This document shows, piece by piece, positions 7,741-15,537 of a stretch of 64,000 bases of DNA. The position numbers and the translations under genes were made by a program. The stretch comes from Paenibacillus oralis. Lineage in GTDB: Bacteria > Bacillota > Bacilli > Paenibacillales > Paenibacillaceae. The notes below the pieces were generated by a model, which saw nothing but the letters and a program-made list of their open reading frames with translations, searched no databases and had not been told where the DNA came from. Numbering within the stretch: the stretch's first letter is position 1; each line of letters begins with the position of its first letter. The stretch covers positions 436,569 to 500,568 of the forward strand of contig NZ_RRCN01000002.1 in assembly GCF_003863965.1 (NCBI RefSeq), in the 5' to 3' direction.

Positions 7741-8244
7741 TTGTCCAGCGAAAAAGGTAAAACAGCTGCCGAAAATACTTGCTTTGATTTTAACTGGGGT
7801 GATGCTGTAACGATGGTTCCGGAAGAGATTTGGAATCGACATGGTATCTTCAGTGTGCAGGAAAAGCAGAGTTATACCGTCGTAGGCGAAATAAGCGAAA
7901 TCACCGTAAACCAAGATGAGGTTCTCTATTCTGAAATGGAGCCCGAATCAGATGAAGTTGTTTACCGCTGCAAAAACGGCGGTGAATATTCGAAGGCCAA
8001 ATTCAAAACGGAGATCCTTACCTGGATGGACAAAACGCCTCTGTTCATCAATATGTCGGAGGAAGAAAAAAGCCAAGCCATGAAAGTCGTTTATCCATTT
8101 GTTTTGCACCGGCTAACATGGGAATGCCCTTCGACACTTCTTCAGGATTTGGATGAAGAGAGCCTGGCAGAGTTCATGTCGCTTATTCTAAAGGCAGGTG
8201 CCGAATCAATGTCTAAGGATGTGTCATTTCATTCCTTGCATTAA
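7741..8244 (+). CDS. Hypothetical acidic protein, 167 aa, probably frameshifted near its end
   Basis: TTG at 7741 follows the 38-aa gene by 8 bases; the ribosome site is weak, so coupling is likely, and ATG 7813 is an alternative. The protein is acidic with a beta-rich N-terminal and helical C-terminal half. The frame ends HSLH at 8244, but the neighbouring frame continues in a protein-like way (LALKGYNRDDLEGDKDFFWE) to TAA 8352-8354. A single-base indel near 8225-8240 would extend the protein by about 37 residues. Confidence 0.6.
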   Translation: MSSEKGKTAAENTCFDFNWGDAVTMVPEEIWNRHGIFSVQEKQSYTVVGEISEITVNQDEVLYSEMEPESDEVVYRCKNGGEYSKAKFKTEILTWMDKTPLFINMSEEEKSQAMKVVYPFVLHRLTWECPSTLLQDLDEESLAEFMSLILKAGAESMSKDVSFHSLH

Positions 8245-8420
8245 AAGGCTACAATCGCGATGATTTGGAAGGAGATAAGGACTTCTTCTGGGAAATCGTG
8301 AGAGAGTTCTTTGATTATGACGATAAGAATGAAACATTCTCGCCAGTTAAATAACTTATGTATTCGGATTTTTGTCTTAGTAGTAAATAATTGAGTTCTA
8401 TTTAGAAAGGAAATTCTACG

Positions 8421-8510
8421 TTGAGAATTCATGAAAGCGGGCTGTGGGATTCGACATTCAACAAAAACATAGCTTACGTGAATAACTTAGAGTTGCTTCA
8501 TGAGTTTTGA
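8421..8510 (+). CDS. Very small hypothetical protein, 29 aa
   Basis: TTG at 8421 with AGAAAGG about 9 bases upstream gives MRIHESGLWDSTFNKNIAYV and nine more residues. A terminator follows at once. It is too short to be certain. Confidence 0.4.
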   Translation: MRIHESGLWDSTFNKNIAYVNNLELLHEF

Positions 8511-8525
8511 TAAAATATGAAAAAA

Positions 8526-8566
8526 ACGAGGTTTCGGTTTTTACTGGTTCCTCATTTTTTTTCTTG
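8526..8566 (+). terminator. Probable intrinsic terminator
   Basis: GAGG ... CCTC around a 20-base loop, followed by ATTTTTTTTCTT. The stem is short, so strength is uncertain. Confidence 0.45.
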
Positions 8567-8664
8567 GTAGACACCTTAACATGTCTACCCATATGGTTTA
8601 TATAGTGGTAGGGGAGGGAAGTTATTCTTCAACCATCTGACCTTCTACCACCAAGGGAATGGCC

Positions 8665-8816
8665 TCAAAGAAAATTCACCTTGATGATGGAGTGAAATGT
8701 GCAGGGACCATCTCCTTTCATCTCCAGAAAGCGTATCCTTGAAGCCTCATAACTTTTCGCTACCTCTTCTTTGCCCAAGTATGCAGAACCACTTCTTTAT
8801 TAACGTTCTTGTTCAC
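8665..8816 (-). pseudogene. Small hypothetical gene with a frameshift
   Basis: GTG at 8816 with AAAAAGGAG upstream opens MNKNVNKEVVLHTWAKKR and stops after 18 codons. The sequence resumes in another frame as YLGKEEVAKSYEASRIRFLE and ends at 8665-8667. One indel around 8775-8785 would restore a 50-aa protein. It lies behind leader F8. Confidence 0.4.
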
Positions 8817-8849
8817 CAAAATCAGCTCCTTTTTGTTTGTTGAATAAAA

Positions 8850-8960
8850 AAGACGGAAGCACGAGTGGCAAACCCCGATTAGGGATTTGTCAGAACTGTG
8901 CTTCCGTCTGCACGTATTTTTTATTTATTTGCTCGTATTATAACCTATTTTGGGTTTGTA
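8850..8960 (-). promoter_or_regulatory. Family-2 leader F8 (minus strand)
   Basis: Minus-strand TATAAT at 8937-8942 is followed by an AT-rich stretch and the stem GACGGAAGCAC/GTGCTTCCGTC (8898-8908 with 8851-8861) and TTTTTTATT. The ribosome site AAAAAGGAG of the 8816 gene follows. The box close to GTAATNNAATA is poorly matched here, so it is a divergent member. Confidence 0.6.
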
Positions 8961-8994
8961 CCGTAAATCATAATATTTCCTTTCACCTTGAGTG

Positions 8995-9200
8995 GTGGTA
9001 AAATATATCCATACCTTATTTATCTTTTCTCGTACTCCAAGCAGGCGCATATGGAGCATTCTAAGTAAAATGCACTTCTCAAGTGATCAAGACGATTATT
9101 CATGTCTTTTTGGCATGTTAATTTGCTGATCTTTTGAGAGGTGCATTTTGTTTTGTGCCTATTAGTCAAATTATCATCATTTTACAAGGAGAGTGTTTAT
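8995..9200 (+). promoter_or_regulatory. Family-1 leader RNA E4
   Basis: TGGTAAAATATATCCATACC at 8996 is the promoter module. Hairpin CTCCA/TGGAG (9035-9055) with loop AGCAGGCGCATA is followed by CATTCTAA. The terminator left arm AATGCACTTCTCAAGTGATC pairs with TGATCTTTTGAGAGGTGCAT, ending TTTTGTTTT near 9154. TGTGCCTA follows, then AAGGAG before the TTG at 9202. Confidence 0.8.
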
Positions 9201-9201
9201 C

Positions 9202-9849
9202 TTGTTGGGAGTTACCATTAGTTATCATCAGCTTGAACAATTTTTAATTAAAGAACTTCATGTTGAGTGGGTTCACAAACCGTTTCTCGACCATCTGCAT
9301 TTGAAGGCTTATCTTGACAAGGCACACCGTCAAGGCGAGATAGAACTCTTCGGCGAATCCTATTCCCCAAGTGATATTGAGGAACTGTCTAAAGAAAAGG
9401 AAGGTCGTATTTTTGAATTTAAGTTTTCCCCAGGTCCATGTGAAGGGTATATGCTGTTGCTTAAGATGGAGTCCGGGCAGATTTTCTACATAAAAACATT
9501 TGATCGGAATACTTTTGAATTATTTCTGAGCTGGGTAAACCAACTTGAAGCCTGTTACCGTGATAAACCTCGACGGAGAATTTACGAGCCTATCCCTGTG
9601 GGGAGTATCGTCTATGTGGTTGATAATAACCCAGCAGGTACGCAAATCATTCCCCATCGGGTAGAGCTTAGGGAACCAACCGAGGAAAGTTCGTATCCCC
9701 TTTGTTTGAAGGATGTAAATCCTGTAACTCACGGTGTGCATTACCTTGAGGACGGCTGGGAAAGATGGCCACATGTTTTTTTTCGCATAGAAGATGCTAT
9801 TTCGTACTTGGAAGGTGAGGAGAAGCTGTCCGTTAACGTAAAGTCGTAA
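9202..9849 (+). CDS. Hypothetical protein, 215 aa
   Basis: The TTG at 9202 is chosen because AAGGAG (9186-9191) lies 10 bases upstream; the GTG at 9193 is too close. The protein mixes helices and strands and carries a Tyr/Trp-rich C-terminal stretch (VHYLEDGWERWPHVFFRIED). No family is recognised. It is the first gene of the unit 9202-10487 controlled by leader E4. Confidence 0.65.
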   Translation: MLGVTISYHQLEQFLIKELHVEWVHKPFLDHLHLKAYLDKAHRQGEIELFGESYSPSDIEELSKEKEGRIFEFKFSPGPCEGYMLLLKMESGQIFYIKTFDRNTFELFLSWVNQLEACYRDKPRRRIYEPIPVGSIVYVVDNNPAGTQIIPHRVELREPTEESSYPLCLKDVNPVTHGVHYLEDGWERWPHVFFRIEDAISYLEGEEKLSVNVKS

Positions 9850-9900
9850 CAATGGGGTTTTAAAGATACTTTGAAAATTACTAGACAAGGACGCGATATC

Positions 9901-10287
9901 ATGGGAAGAAATTTTAAATTATTTCGAATCTACGTTTGGTTTAGTGCACAAGACAATAGTTGGGCCGCTGAGGGCAAATGGTGGAAAGAAAACGAGGATG
10001 GAGTCCGATATTTACAAGGTACGATTGGCCGGATATTTTTCATGGATCTAAATTTAAGTGATGCAATCGATGAAGTTCTCCAAGCTGCTGAAGATATGAA
10101 CATTGTGGTTTGGGAAAATATTCGTTTGGATTATAGTGAAAAGTTTGAATTTTGGGATGAAGAGAGTTATGGAAAACCCAATCCATTCCCTAAACCTGAG
10201 AACTTTGAGGAACTAATACAATCAGAGCGTCAGAAAAGAAAATGGACAGATAGCGATCGTCGCGAAAAGGAGGATTTCATGTCATGA
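9901..10287 (+). CDS. Hypothetical protein, 128 aa
   Basis: ATG 9901 with ACAAGGA about 9 bases upstream; TTG 9871 is an alternative. The N-terminal part is beta-rich with aromatic residues (FRIYVWFSAQDN). The C-terminal 40 residues are charged. The stop overlaps the ATG of the next gene. Confidence 0.65.
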   Translation: MGRNFKLFRIYVWFSAQDNSWAAEGKWWKENEDGVRYLQGTIGRIFFMDLNLSDAIDEVLQAAEDMNIVVWENIRLDYSEKFEFWDEESYGKPNPFPKPENFEELIQSERQKRKWTDSDRREKEDFMS

Positions 10288-10487
10288 CCAGAATAACGTA
10301 TGCGAATTATGGGGATCTGGAACACATATATTCTGATATGTCAAAGGATGATTTTGTCGATCATTTCTGGACCATTTTCGGACAACCAGGTGTCCCGCGT
10401 AATACCGGTGGTATTCAAATTATCAGCATCGGTCCTGCAACCGATGAACGCGATACGGGCGGTTTCAGTACTGGGAAGGTTGCATAA
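10284..10487 (+). CDS. Hypothetical small protein, 67 aa
   Basis: The ATG at 10284 overlaps the preceding TGA (ATGA) and has AAAGGAGG about 11 bases upstream. The product contains a run of Gly and Thr residues towards its end (NTGGIQIISIGPATDERDTG). Translation is probably coupled to the preceding gene. The function is unknown. Confidence 0.6.
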   Translation: MTRITYANYGDLEHIYSDMSKDDFVDHFWTIFGQPGVPRNTGGIQIISIGPATDERDTGGFSTGKVA

Positions 10488-10501
10488 AACATGAAGTGAA
10501 A

Positions 10502-10536
10502 AAGAAGCGGTCTCATTGAGTACCCGCTTCTTTTCA
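10502..10536 (+). terminator. Intrinsic terminator
   Basis: AAGAAGCGG and CCGCTTCTTTT form the stem around GTCTCATTGAGTA; it ends the E4 unit. Confidence 0.7.
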
Positions 10537-10578
10537 TTTCCGATTTATGAGAAGATTAATTAGAAAGAGGGTTGCTAG

Positions 10579-11214
10579 ATGATTTGGAGTAAAGCTACCT
10601 ACGACGGGTTCATACCCCCTTTGTATTTAAACACCTTTTCTGGAAATAGAGAAGGGGTTATTGTAGAGGGAAACCGGATCAACATCGATAAAGAACATTA
10701 TCTAAAATATGATGGGAAAGACGTGTGTCTTCCGACTGGTACCCCTGTAATGGTGAAGCTTAATCGTTGGTTCTGGTTCATGAGTAAAGACGATTTCGAT
10801 AAGCTGCAATTGCAAAAAGAGGAAGAACGCCAAAGGCAAGAAGAGGATTACCGGTTAAAGTCGATTACCCGCCGTGAGGAGGCCGAACAATTCAACTCCG
10901 AATTCAACTTTCCATTTGAGTGGGAGATTGGAGTAAAGGCAGTTTTGTCCGGATTAACCGAACGGTCGATGGGAAACGGTCTTTATCAGAACACCGTACA
11001 TCACATTTACCTCAAGAACTCTGTTAACATAGACCGAGTCAAGAGAAATGCCGGCGATTTTTTATGTACCTCCAAAGGAGGAAACAATGGACATTTCGCT
11101 GAATTACGTACTGAGGAGTATTTTCAGGATGCTGAAGGTGCGATTTATAAGCCAAAGATCACCTGCAAGTCGTGTCTCAAGATAGCCGAGCGCTGGCGTG
11201 CTCACGAGATTTAA
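10579..11214 (+). CDS. Hypothetical protein with C-terminal CxxC module, 211 aa
   Basis: ATG 10579 with AAAGAGGG about 7 bases upstream. The N-terminal half is beta-rich, the middle (about residues 78-105) is a Gln/Glu-rich helix, and the C-terminus carries Cys163 and ITCKSCLKIAERW, a pattern seen in many phage and plasmid proteins in which one or two Cys pairs probably bind zinc. The exact family is not assigned. It heads a cluster of four small plus-strand genes. Confidence 0.7.
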   Translation: MIWSKATYDGFIPPLYLNTFSGNREGVIVEGNRINIDKEHYLKYDGKDVCLPTGTPVMVKLNRWFWFMSKDDFDKLQLQKEEERQRQEEDYRLKSITRREEAEQFNSEFNFPFEWEIGVKAVLSGLTERSMGNGLYQNTVHHIYLKNSVNIDRVKRNAGDFLCTSKGGNNGHFAELRTEEYFQDAEGAIYKPKITCKSCLKIAERWRAHEI

Positions 11215-11237
11215 AACAATGGAGGTAATTAAGGAGA

Positions 11238-11381
11238 ATGACAAATAGATCGTTTCGCTTTCACGAACTTGATTGTGAGCGGGAAGAGGTCCAGTCAAAA
11301 TTATATTCTTTAGAAAAAAAGCTTAATCTTCAGAGATCCAGATTATTGGACCCGTTATATTTTGAAGATCGTCTGTCGTGA
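11238..11381 (+). CDS. Small coiled-coil protein, 47 aa
   Basis: ATG 11238 with TGGAGG about 12 bases upstream (a second AAGGAG is too close). The product is helical and charged (HELDCEREEVQSKLYSLEKK), predicted to be a coiled coil. It overlaps the start region of the next gene in another frame. Confidence 0.5.
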   Translation: MTNRSFRFHELDCEREEVQSKLYSLEKKLNLQRSRLLDPLYFEDRLS

Positions 11382-11736
11382 ACTCGAGATCCAAATAGCA
11401 GACTCTATGCGAACGATTGCTGAAATTGAATCCAAGCAGAAGGATCAGTATGTTGTCCTCAATAACAAAGAGGAGAACGGTATAACTTGGGCAGCGCTTC
11501 CGAAAGAAGCAAAATCTATTTTAGAGTGGACTGAGCATGTTTATACGGGTCAAAGGCAGATTCTCGTAATCGAAAGAAGAGAACCTTTCACGCGATTCGG
11601 ACTAAACATTCCCGTGACAGATTATTTGTTTGAGGAGATACTGGCATACATCGCCGCATCAAATTATTATTCATATGATATAAATGGGGATGCAGTCAAA
11701 GTCGTGTTGAAGAAAAAGACTGAGATGGCATGCTAA
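11362..11736 (+). CDS. Hypothetical protein, about 124 aa
   Basis: The reading frame is open from about 11318. A TTG at 11362 inside the previous gene is the first usable start; no strong ribosome site is seen, so coupling or a start shift is possible. The N-terminal helix (CRELEIQIADSMRTIAEIES) is followed by strands and a helix-rich end. No family is recognised. Confidence 0.55.
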   Translation: MKIVCRELEIQIADSMRTIAEIESKQKDQYVVLNNKEENGITWAALPKEAKSILEWTEHVYTGQRQILVIERREPFTRFGLNIPVTDYLFEEILAYIAASNYYSYDINGDAVKVVLKKKTEMAC

Positions 11737-11809
11737 AGGATGAAGAGTGGGAGATCCCAGCCCCTCTCCGTTCTTTGGGTAATAATTACTTGAAAAGCGA
11801 GGAATGGTC

Positions 11810-12070
11810 GTGAACGAAAAACAGCTGAAGGTATTATCCTTCCTCGGGACAAGCCCGGAGAAGTTTTTCCGTCCTACAATCATCGCACTTCGATCTTATC
11901 CTGAAAAAGGAACAAGTTGGGGATACGATCGCGGCAGCGGGTTTATTTCACCGGTTTGTAAAAAACTCGTTGAAGCAGGGTACGTTGAACGCAGAGACCC
12001 TGGAGAGTACCGAATCACTCTGAGCGGTGTTAAGGCGTTAGTTACCGCATTGGAACCTCCGAAATCATAA
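11810..12070 (+). CDS. Winged-helix-like protein, 86 aa
   Basis: GTG 11810 is preferred to ATG 11804 because GCGAGG lies 7 bases before it. The order of helices, a 'recognition' segment (FISPVCKKLVEAGYVERRD) and a final strand pair (GEYRITLSG) matches a small winged-helix fold such as those in MarR/PadR-type proteins. DNA binding is therefore likely but the target is unknown. Confidence 0.6.
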   Translation: MNEKQLKVLSFLGTSPEKFFRPTIIALRSYPEKGTSWGYDRGSGFISPVCKKLVEAGYVERRDPGEYRITLSGVKALVTALEPPKS

Positions 12071-12195
12071 GCTTTACCATGGAGCAGGCTAGTGTCTGCT
12101 CCTATTTACTTTGTATAATTAAACACGAACCTTGGTACCCGCTCCCCTTATCGGGTAATCAAGAGGGGAGGGGTGATCATGAATATATCTTCGAG

Positions 12196-12408
12196 TTGAA
12201 GGGTATCTTGTATAAGGATAGAATCGGATTTTTCTTAAAGGAAATGTCGGTCGATACGGAAGAGGATAGTCTCATTGAAATCCGAATAGGGGGTACGGTG
12301 ACGAAGATAAAGCTACATGAGGTAACGGATATTTCTATCAATTACGATAGTGGATCAGCCCTGGTTTATTGCAAAAAAGATTCCATAGATAGATGCAGTC
12401 CCTTCTGA
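12196..12408 (+). CDS. Hypothetical protein, 70 aa or longer (start uncertain)
   Basis: The frame is open from 12079 and looks coding from about 12175 (HEYIFELKGILYKDRIGFFL). A strong ribosome site GGGAGGGG at about 12166 precedes an ATG (12179) that is in the wrong frame, so a one-base indel near 12185 may have broken the start. TTG 12196 is the first start in the coding frame. The product is beta-rich. Confidence 0.45.
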   Translation: MKGILYKDRIGFFLKEMSVDTEEDSLIEIRIGGTVTKIKLHEVTDISINYDSGSALVYCKKDSIDRCSPF

Positions 12409-12472
12409 CGGAAATTCTATTAGGTGGACCGAATAATAATGCAAATGGAGCTTAAAGTTTTCATTGCGAATG

Positions 12473-12756
12473 AATCATGATAATATATGATCATACCTTA
12501 CGATTTTCTTTCCCTTTCTCTCTGGCAGGCGCAAGAGAGTATTCTAAAGTTGATTTTTAAGCACTCTTTTGAGTGATCAATTCAGATTCACACTACCCGT
12601 GTGTTTTATTGATCTCTCCGGAGTGCTTTTATTTTTTTATGAGCTCCAAAATACGTTTCTCCGGGCCTTTAATCAAAATCCTCACTCTGCGCAAGCGATG
12701 ATTAAAAGCTGGGAGAAGCGTGTTTTGCGCTTCTACAACCCAAATTTCACTTGTAA
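12473..12756 (+). promoter_or_regulatory. Family-1 leader RNA E5 with two successive hairpins
   Basis: CATGATAATATATGATCATACC at 12475 is the promoter. The hairpin CTCTC/GAGAG (12518-12539) has loop TGGCAGGCGCAA, then TATTCTAA. The first terminator AAGCACTCTTTTGAGTGATC/TTGATCTCTCCGGAGTGCTT ends in TTTTATTTTTTT (12637). A second long stem ACGTTTCTCC ... GGGAGAAGCGT (12652-12721) follows. The tract TGCGCTTCTACAACCCAAAT and AAAGGAG precede the ATG at 12769. Confidence 0.8.
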
Positions 12757-12768
12757 AGGAGAATGCGA

Positions 12769-13071
12769 ATGAATGCTTTTCCAGAGCAAATTTTTACGCC
12801 GGATGCTCGTAACACTGACGAGTACGAAACCCAGATTCATCGGTACCTTAAACATTGGTTCCCCGATGATGAGATGGAAAGAGATGCAGAGAAAGTAATC
12901 CATGAAATTTTGGAAAAGGTCGAAGAAGGTCGTCTGAAGGTGTCCGACGTGGAGGATTTTATCAAAGGCCATTATCCTGCGCATGATCAAGTTGGATATA
13001 CGGTCGACTGGCAAATCCTCAATCTCTGGGAGTCGATTCTTATGGAATGCGACATTGAGTGCGGTATTTAG
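12769..13071 (+). CDS. Hypothetical acidic helical protein, 100 aa
   Basis: ATG 12769 with AAAGGAG about 7 bases upstream; ATG 12763 is too close to it. The product is acidic and mostly helical, with a DEMERDAEKVIHEILEKVEE stretch. No family is recognised. It is the first gene behind leader E5 and is followed at short distance by three further genes, to 14044. Confidence 0.65.
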   Translation: MNAFPEQIFTPDARNTDEYETQIHRYLKHWFPDDEMERDAEKVIHEILEKVEEGRLKVSDVEDFIKGHYPAHDQVGYTVDWQILNLWESILMECDIECGI

Positions 13072-13107
13072 GTTCAGACATTTTATCCAACGAGGGAGCG
13101 TGTAAAT

Positions 13108-13680
13108 ATGATTCATGTGGTTGCTTGGATGACTTCCGCCGAGGAGGGCATCAAACCGTACCAGTTGCACAGAATGTTGGGTTTTCTACCCCAGGAAAGC
13201 GAGCTTTCCGGCATTGTTGAAATCTCAGCCAACAACAGTACGGCTCATGTGTTCTTTAATCTATGTGCCTTGGAGGATCTAGCGATGAACTTTGAAGCTG
13301 CAAAAGCGGAGGTCATCGAGCGTCTTACTCCAGTTCTGGAGGATTGGAATAACGAAAGTCCGGATTGTTTCTACACAACCGAAGGGCAACTTCAAATCTT
13401 TATGGGCTGTGACCAGGCTACATACCACGGAAATGGATTGTATACCGCCGTGCTGCCTGATGTCAAAGAGCCTATCCGTACCTATCGGGCATTACGGGAC
13501 CGCTTGAATTGTTTGACCGATGAACAGCTTGATTGCGGTCTTCAGAAGCATGAAGAGGACAATGATGAATTCTATCCGATCGAAATGCTGCTGAAGGTGT
13601 CCCCTGAAGATGTTGTCTTGGATCAAGGTCATCCATTCATCTCTTATTCTTATCGAAATGATGGTGAGAACAATGGCTAA
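13108..13680 (+). CDS. Hypothetical protein, 190 aa
   Basis: ATG 13108 with GAGGGAG about 9 bases upstream. The protein has a helical N-terminus, a central region rich in Cys and aromatic residues, and an acidic C-terminal third. No family is recognised. Its stop overlaps the ATG of the next gene. Confidence 0.65.
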   Translation: MIHVVAWMTSAEEGIKPYQLHRMLGFLPQESELSGIVEISANNSTAHVFFNLCALEDLAMNFEAAKAEVIERLTPVLEDWNNESPDCFYTTEGQLQIFMGCDQATYHGNGLYTAVLPDVKEPIRTYRALRDRLNCLTDEQLDCGLQKHEEDNDEFYPIEMLLKVSPEDVVLDQGHPFISYSYRNDGENNG

Positions 13681-14044
13681 CCACTGCCAAAACATCCTTA
13701 CCATTTCCGGCGATAACCTAGCACCTTTTATCAAAATGATGAAGGCTGCAGAAGCAGGAACGATAGGATACGACAAACCGTTTCGTCTTTCGGAGAGCGA
13801 ACATGAAGCTTCCTTCTAATACGTCACAGCATGGAAACCTAACCTGGAGTGGGTAAAGGAACAAAGCGTGCTGACGAGCGGCTCTACATTCGCATTGTCT
13901 TATCTTGAAGATATGTGTTTCCAATGCGGCCAAGTGGTGTACAAAAACGGTGCCATCGAGCGGCAGAAGGAATGGACGAAAAAAAACGACGAATCGATAT
14001 CATTTATCAAAGAAGCTTTCGGATGGGTTAACTATTCCGCCTAA
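13673..14044 (+). pseudogene. api92/DUF1281-like gene broken by an in-frame TAA
   Basis: The start MANHCQNILTISGDN matches the typical opening of api92-like (DUF1281) proteins of phages and plasmids. The frame runs to TAA 13817-13819 and then continues without any shift (YVTAWKPNLEWVKEQSV ... GWVNYSA) to TAA 14042-14044, covering the full family length of about 123 residues. A single point mutation explains the interruption. ATG 13673 overlaps the previous stop, so coupling is likely. Confidence 0.65.
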
Positions 14045-14051
14045 ATTACGA

Positions 14052-14086
14052 AGTAAACGGCTGCTCGACTGAGACGGCCGTTTACT
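14052..14086 (+). terminator. Intrinsic terminator
   Basis: GTAAACGGC and GCCGTTTAC form a 9-bp stem around a 15-base loop after the last stop of the E5 unit. The U-tract is poor (TATTC). Confidence 0.6.
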
Positions 14087-14112
14087 ATTCTAATGTGCCT
14101 GGAGGGGTAAAC

Positions 14113-15159
14113 ATGAGCCAATTTATAGCTGATAATTTTATTTCACATCTTAAGGATGTTGTACCGTTTGAAGGAGCCAAGATCAACGAGGAAGGCTTGC
14201 TTAAAGGCCAATTTAATGGCGAGACAGCAGGTATGTGTGATCCGGACTCCTTTATGGATATTCTCCTAAATGATTTTCCACAAGTCGTCGTTACGGTTCA
14301 TAAAGGCGAAGACCTGAAATGGAGAATCACTGGCGGAAGTGTTGGTGTTGGGGAAGACAAGCTTAGTCCTTTCGACAATGAGGCGATCGCCGGCTACATT
14401 CTCTCGCTGCTAGGTTATGAAATTCCCGTAAGCTCAACGTTTGTACGAAATGTCGATCGAGAGCCGGGATCTGGAGCTGATGGGTCTTACTTCATTCCTA
14501 GCGTCGATAAAACTGAGGGCGTTCTGATCCTCCCCAATACGCATCGTCAGGTCGTTCTGGAACGCCTTGAACATGATGCTGACGAGCAGGTTGTGATAGG
14601 AAGTAACGACCTCGATGACACATCGGAGATTGTTGGATCGTATTTGGCTAAAAAGGGTACGGATATCGATCCGGAAATCACGGTTGGAATTTTGGCAGTA
14701 AGTGATGGCGGCACACCTTATCGAATCGATAAGATCCTTGTGCCAAACCTTAAAATCGAGTTCGAGGTGGAGATGCTTTACTGCATGAATTGGGAGGCTC
14801 GTATCTCCAGCGTGACGGACCTGTCTCTCAATCAAGAGACCTCCTCAAGCACCATGGATAACCAGAAGAAAAAAGAAATTGTCGATATGATCAACAAGGA
14901 GCTGTGCGACCGGGGAAGCGTAATCCGAATTCGTGGGCAACAATCTGATGGGGATGTCTACGTAATCGGATTGATGCGTGATTCTTTCATTGTTGACGAA
15001 GTAGCACTTCCACTGCGCCCTAATCTCATGGAGTTCATTTCGAACGTTTATGCAGCTGAAGGGCTCCAAATTTCCTTCAATAATACATTCAGTCGATATT
15101 GGATTACCGGGCCGGCTGGGACAGAGGTCGACGGAGGTAACGATGAATCAGTATTTTAA
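14113..15159 (+). CDS. Hypothetical protein, 348 aa
   Basis: ATG 14113 with TGGAGGGG about 6 bases upstream, preferred to 14095. The protein is acidic; strand-rich segments alternate with helices, and residues near 250-330 repeat the tone of the N-terminal 90 residues (both contain a VDMINKEL/FISHLKDV helix followed by strands ending W-R-I-T-G or Y-W-I-T-G), suggesting an internal duplication. Past the TAA at 15159 the same frame reads SSGELSEREHLATVGITAIL up to TGA 15238-15240, so the C-terminus may have been cut by a point mutation. Confidence 0.65.
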   Translation: MSQFIADNFISHLKDVVPFEGAKINEEGLLKGQFNGETAGMCDPDSFMDILLNDFPQVVVTVHKGEDLKWRITGGSVGVGEDKLSPFDNEAIAGYILSLLGYEIPVSSTFVRNVDREPGSGADGSYFIPSVDKTEGVLILPNTHRQVVLERLEHDADEQVVIGSNDLDDTSEIVGSYLAKKGTDIDPEITVGILAVSDGGTPYRIDKILVPNLKIEFEVEMLYCMNWEARISSVTDLSLNQETSSSTMDNQKKKEIVDMINKELCDRGSVIRIRGQQSDGDVYVIGLMRDSFIVDEVALPLRPNLMEFISNVYAAEGLQISFNNTFSRYWITGPAGTEVDGGNDESVF

Positions 15160-15254
15160 AGCAGTGGGGAGCTTTCTGAGAGGGAGCATCTCGCGACAGT
15201 AGGCATCACAGCCATTCTCGCTTCAATCCAAGGTAAGTGAGTGGAAAGTAAATT

Positions 15255-15485
15255 TCAATGAAGTAGAAGCGGGCCTTTCGGGGACCCGCTTCTTTTTGCA
15301 TAGCCTAATTTTAAGTGGGATATGCCACATAAGGTGCATCTGCTACCCAATCCACCGATCCCGCCGCCGTACTACTACTTATTTCCGATGGCTTTGCCGC
15401 CACACAGAGGGCAAGTAAACTCTACCCTTTCGATCTCTAACCAGGCCTGTTTGAATGCTTCATTTTCGGCTTTCTTCTGTGGCAT
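15255..15485 (-). pseudogene. Small zinc-ribbon gene with in-frame stops
   Basis: ATG 15485 opens MPQKKAENEAFKQAWLEIER then FTCPLCGGKAIGNK, stops at two adjacent TAG codons (15375-15377 and 15372-15374), and resumes in frame with YGGGIGGLGSRCTLCGISH, supplying the second CxxC. The fold is a classical two-CxxC zinc ribbon of about 60 aa. A good ribosome site (AGGAG) further upstream leads to TTG 15512 in the same frame, but that path meets another TAA just before the ATG. It is downstream of the PDZ-Lon gene. Confidence 0.55.
15263..15300 (+). terminator. Intrinsic terminator
   Basis: GAAGCGGG and CCCGCTTC flank a short loop, followed by TTTTTG. It ends the 14113 unit. Confidence 0.75.
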
Positions 15486-15537
15486 CCCCTCGTTATTAAT
15501 TTAACCGAGTTGCAAGAGTCATATCTCCTAAGAGCTT

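Noticed and set aside
2783..12756. T-box or classical metabolite riboswitch in the family-1 leaders
   Set aside because: The T-box sequence AGGGTGGNACCGCG and known aptamer cores are absent; the same leader stands before unrelated genes, which does not fit a single metabolite pathway.
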